DNA of 64,000 nucleotides, taken from assembly GCF_000350225.1 (NCBI RefSeq), contig NW_005178810.1, forward strand, positions 161,508 to 225,507, in the 5' to 3' direction. The notes below the pieces were generated by a model, which made no database searches, had not been told where the DNA came from, and saw only the letters and a list, made by a program, of their open reading frames with translations. Source of the DNA: Chondrus crispus (lineage: Eukaryota > Rhodophyta > Florideophyceae > Gigartinales > Gigartinaceae). This document shows, piece after piece, positions 63,989-64,000 of the stretch. A program made the translations under genes and the position numbers. The stretch's first letter is position 1. Each line of letters starts with the position of its first letter.

Positions 63989-64000
63989 TACCTGAAGGTA

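Overview
The window is eukaryotic and dominated by transposable elements. The evidence is LTR retrotransposons of the Ty3 (chromovirus) and copia types, GT-AG introns of about 80-125 nt with a CTAAC-like branch motif, TATA-led genes, and secreted or membrane proteins of eukaryotic type. The mix of intron-poor genes, short introns and GC-rich islands in a TE-rich background fits a red alga (a florideophyte such as Chondrus) or another compact protist. This is an inference; no ribosomal or organellar marker is present.

Layout. 1-5772: the 3' end of one chromovirus copy joined through a shared LTR to a complete copy with an intact 1626-aa gag-pol (array A). 5778-13659: a 7.9-kb island holding one half of a pogo-like DNA transposon, a transposase relic, a small secreted-protein gene, a copia remnant with a half-tRNA-type primer site, a five-exon ionotropic glutamate-receptor-like gene (10464-12304, minus), and the other half of the same pogo-like transposon. 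13665-29357: three more chromovirus copies in tandem sharing LTRs (array B; one carries a 216-N gap). 29363-30864: minus-strand copia gag and a possible MULE-like relic. 30865-41802: a second, GC-rich, minus-strand chromovirus of 10.9 kb with a long antisense ORF. It landed between the start codon and codon 2 of that copia gag. 42062-46750: a plus-strand copia element with perfect target duplications. 46988-47790: piggyBac transposase relic. 47911-54126: a minus-strand copia element with perfect target duplications. 54132-57290: no gene seen, but a 214-bp foldback and an unusual run of hairpins. 57382-58336: trypsin-like secreted protease with one intron. 58791-60638 (minus): secreted S41-type peptidase. 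60700-64000: palindromes, a homopolymer G tract, two MITE-like elements and a pogo-like deletion derivative.

The main structural observation is that the two ends of the 7.9-kb island were once adjacent. They carry the matching 5-bp target duplication (tactc) of one chromovirus insertion, LTRs with matching diagnostic bases, and the two halves of the pogo-like element that the insertion interrupted, in permuted order. Reintegration of an extrachromosomal circle by recombination between chromovirus copies explains this; a tandem duplication or an assembly error are the alternatives.

Of the host genes, three encode secreted or membrane proteins (small Cys-containing protein, trypsin-like protease, S41-type peptidase) and one is a compact ligand-gated ion-channel homologue. 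Nothing links them in one pathway. The retroelements form a clear relative-age series through nesting: copia gag, then GC-rich chromovirus and copia-2; pogo, then chromovirus.
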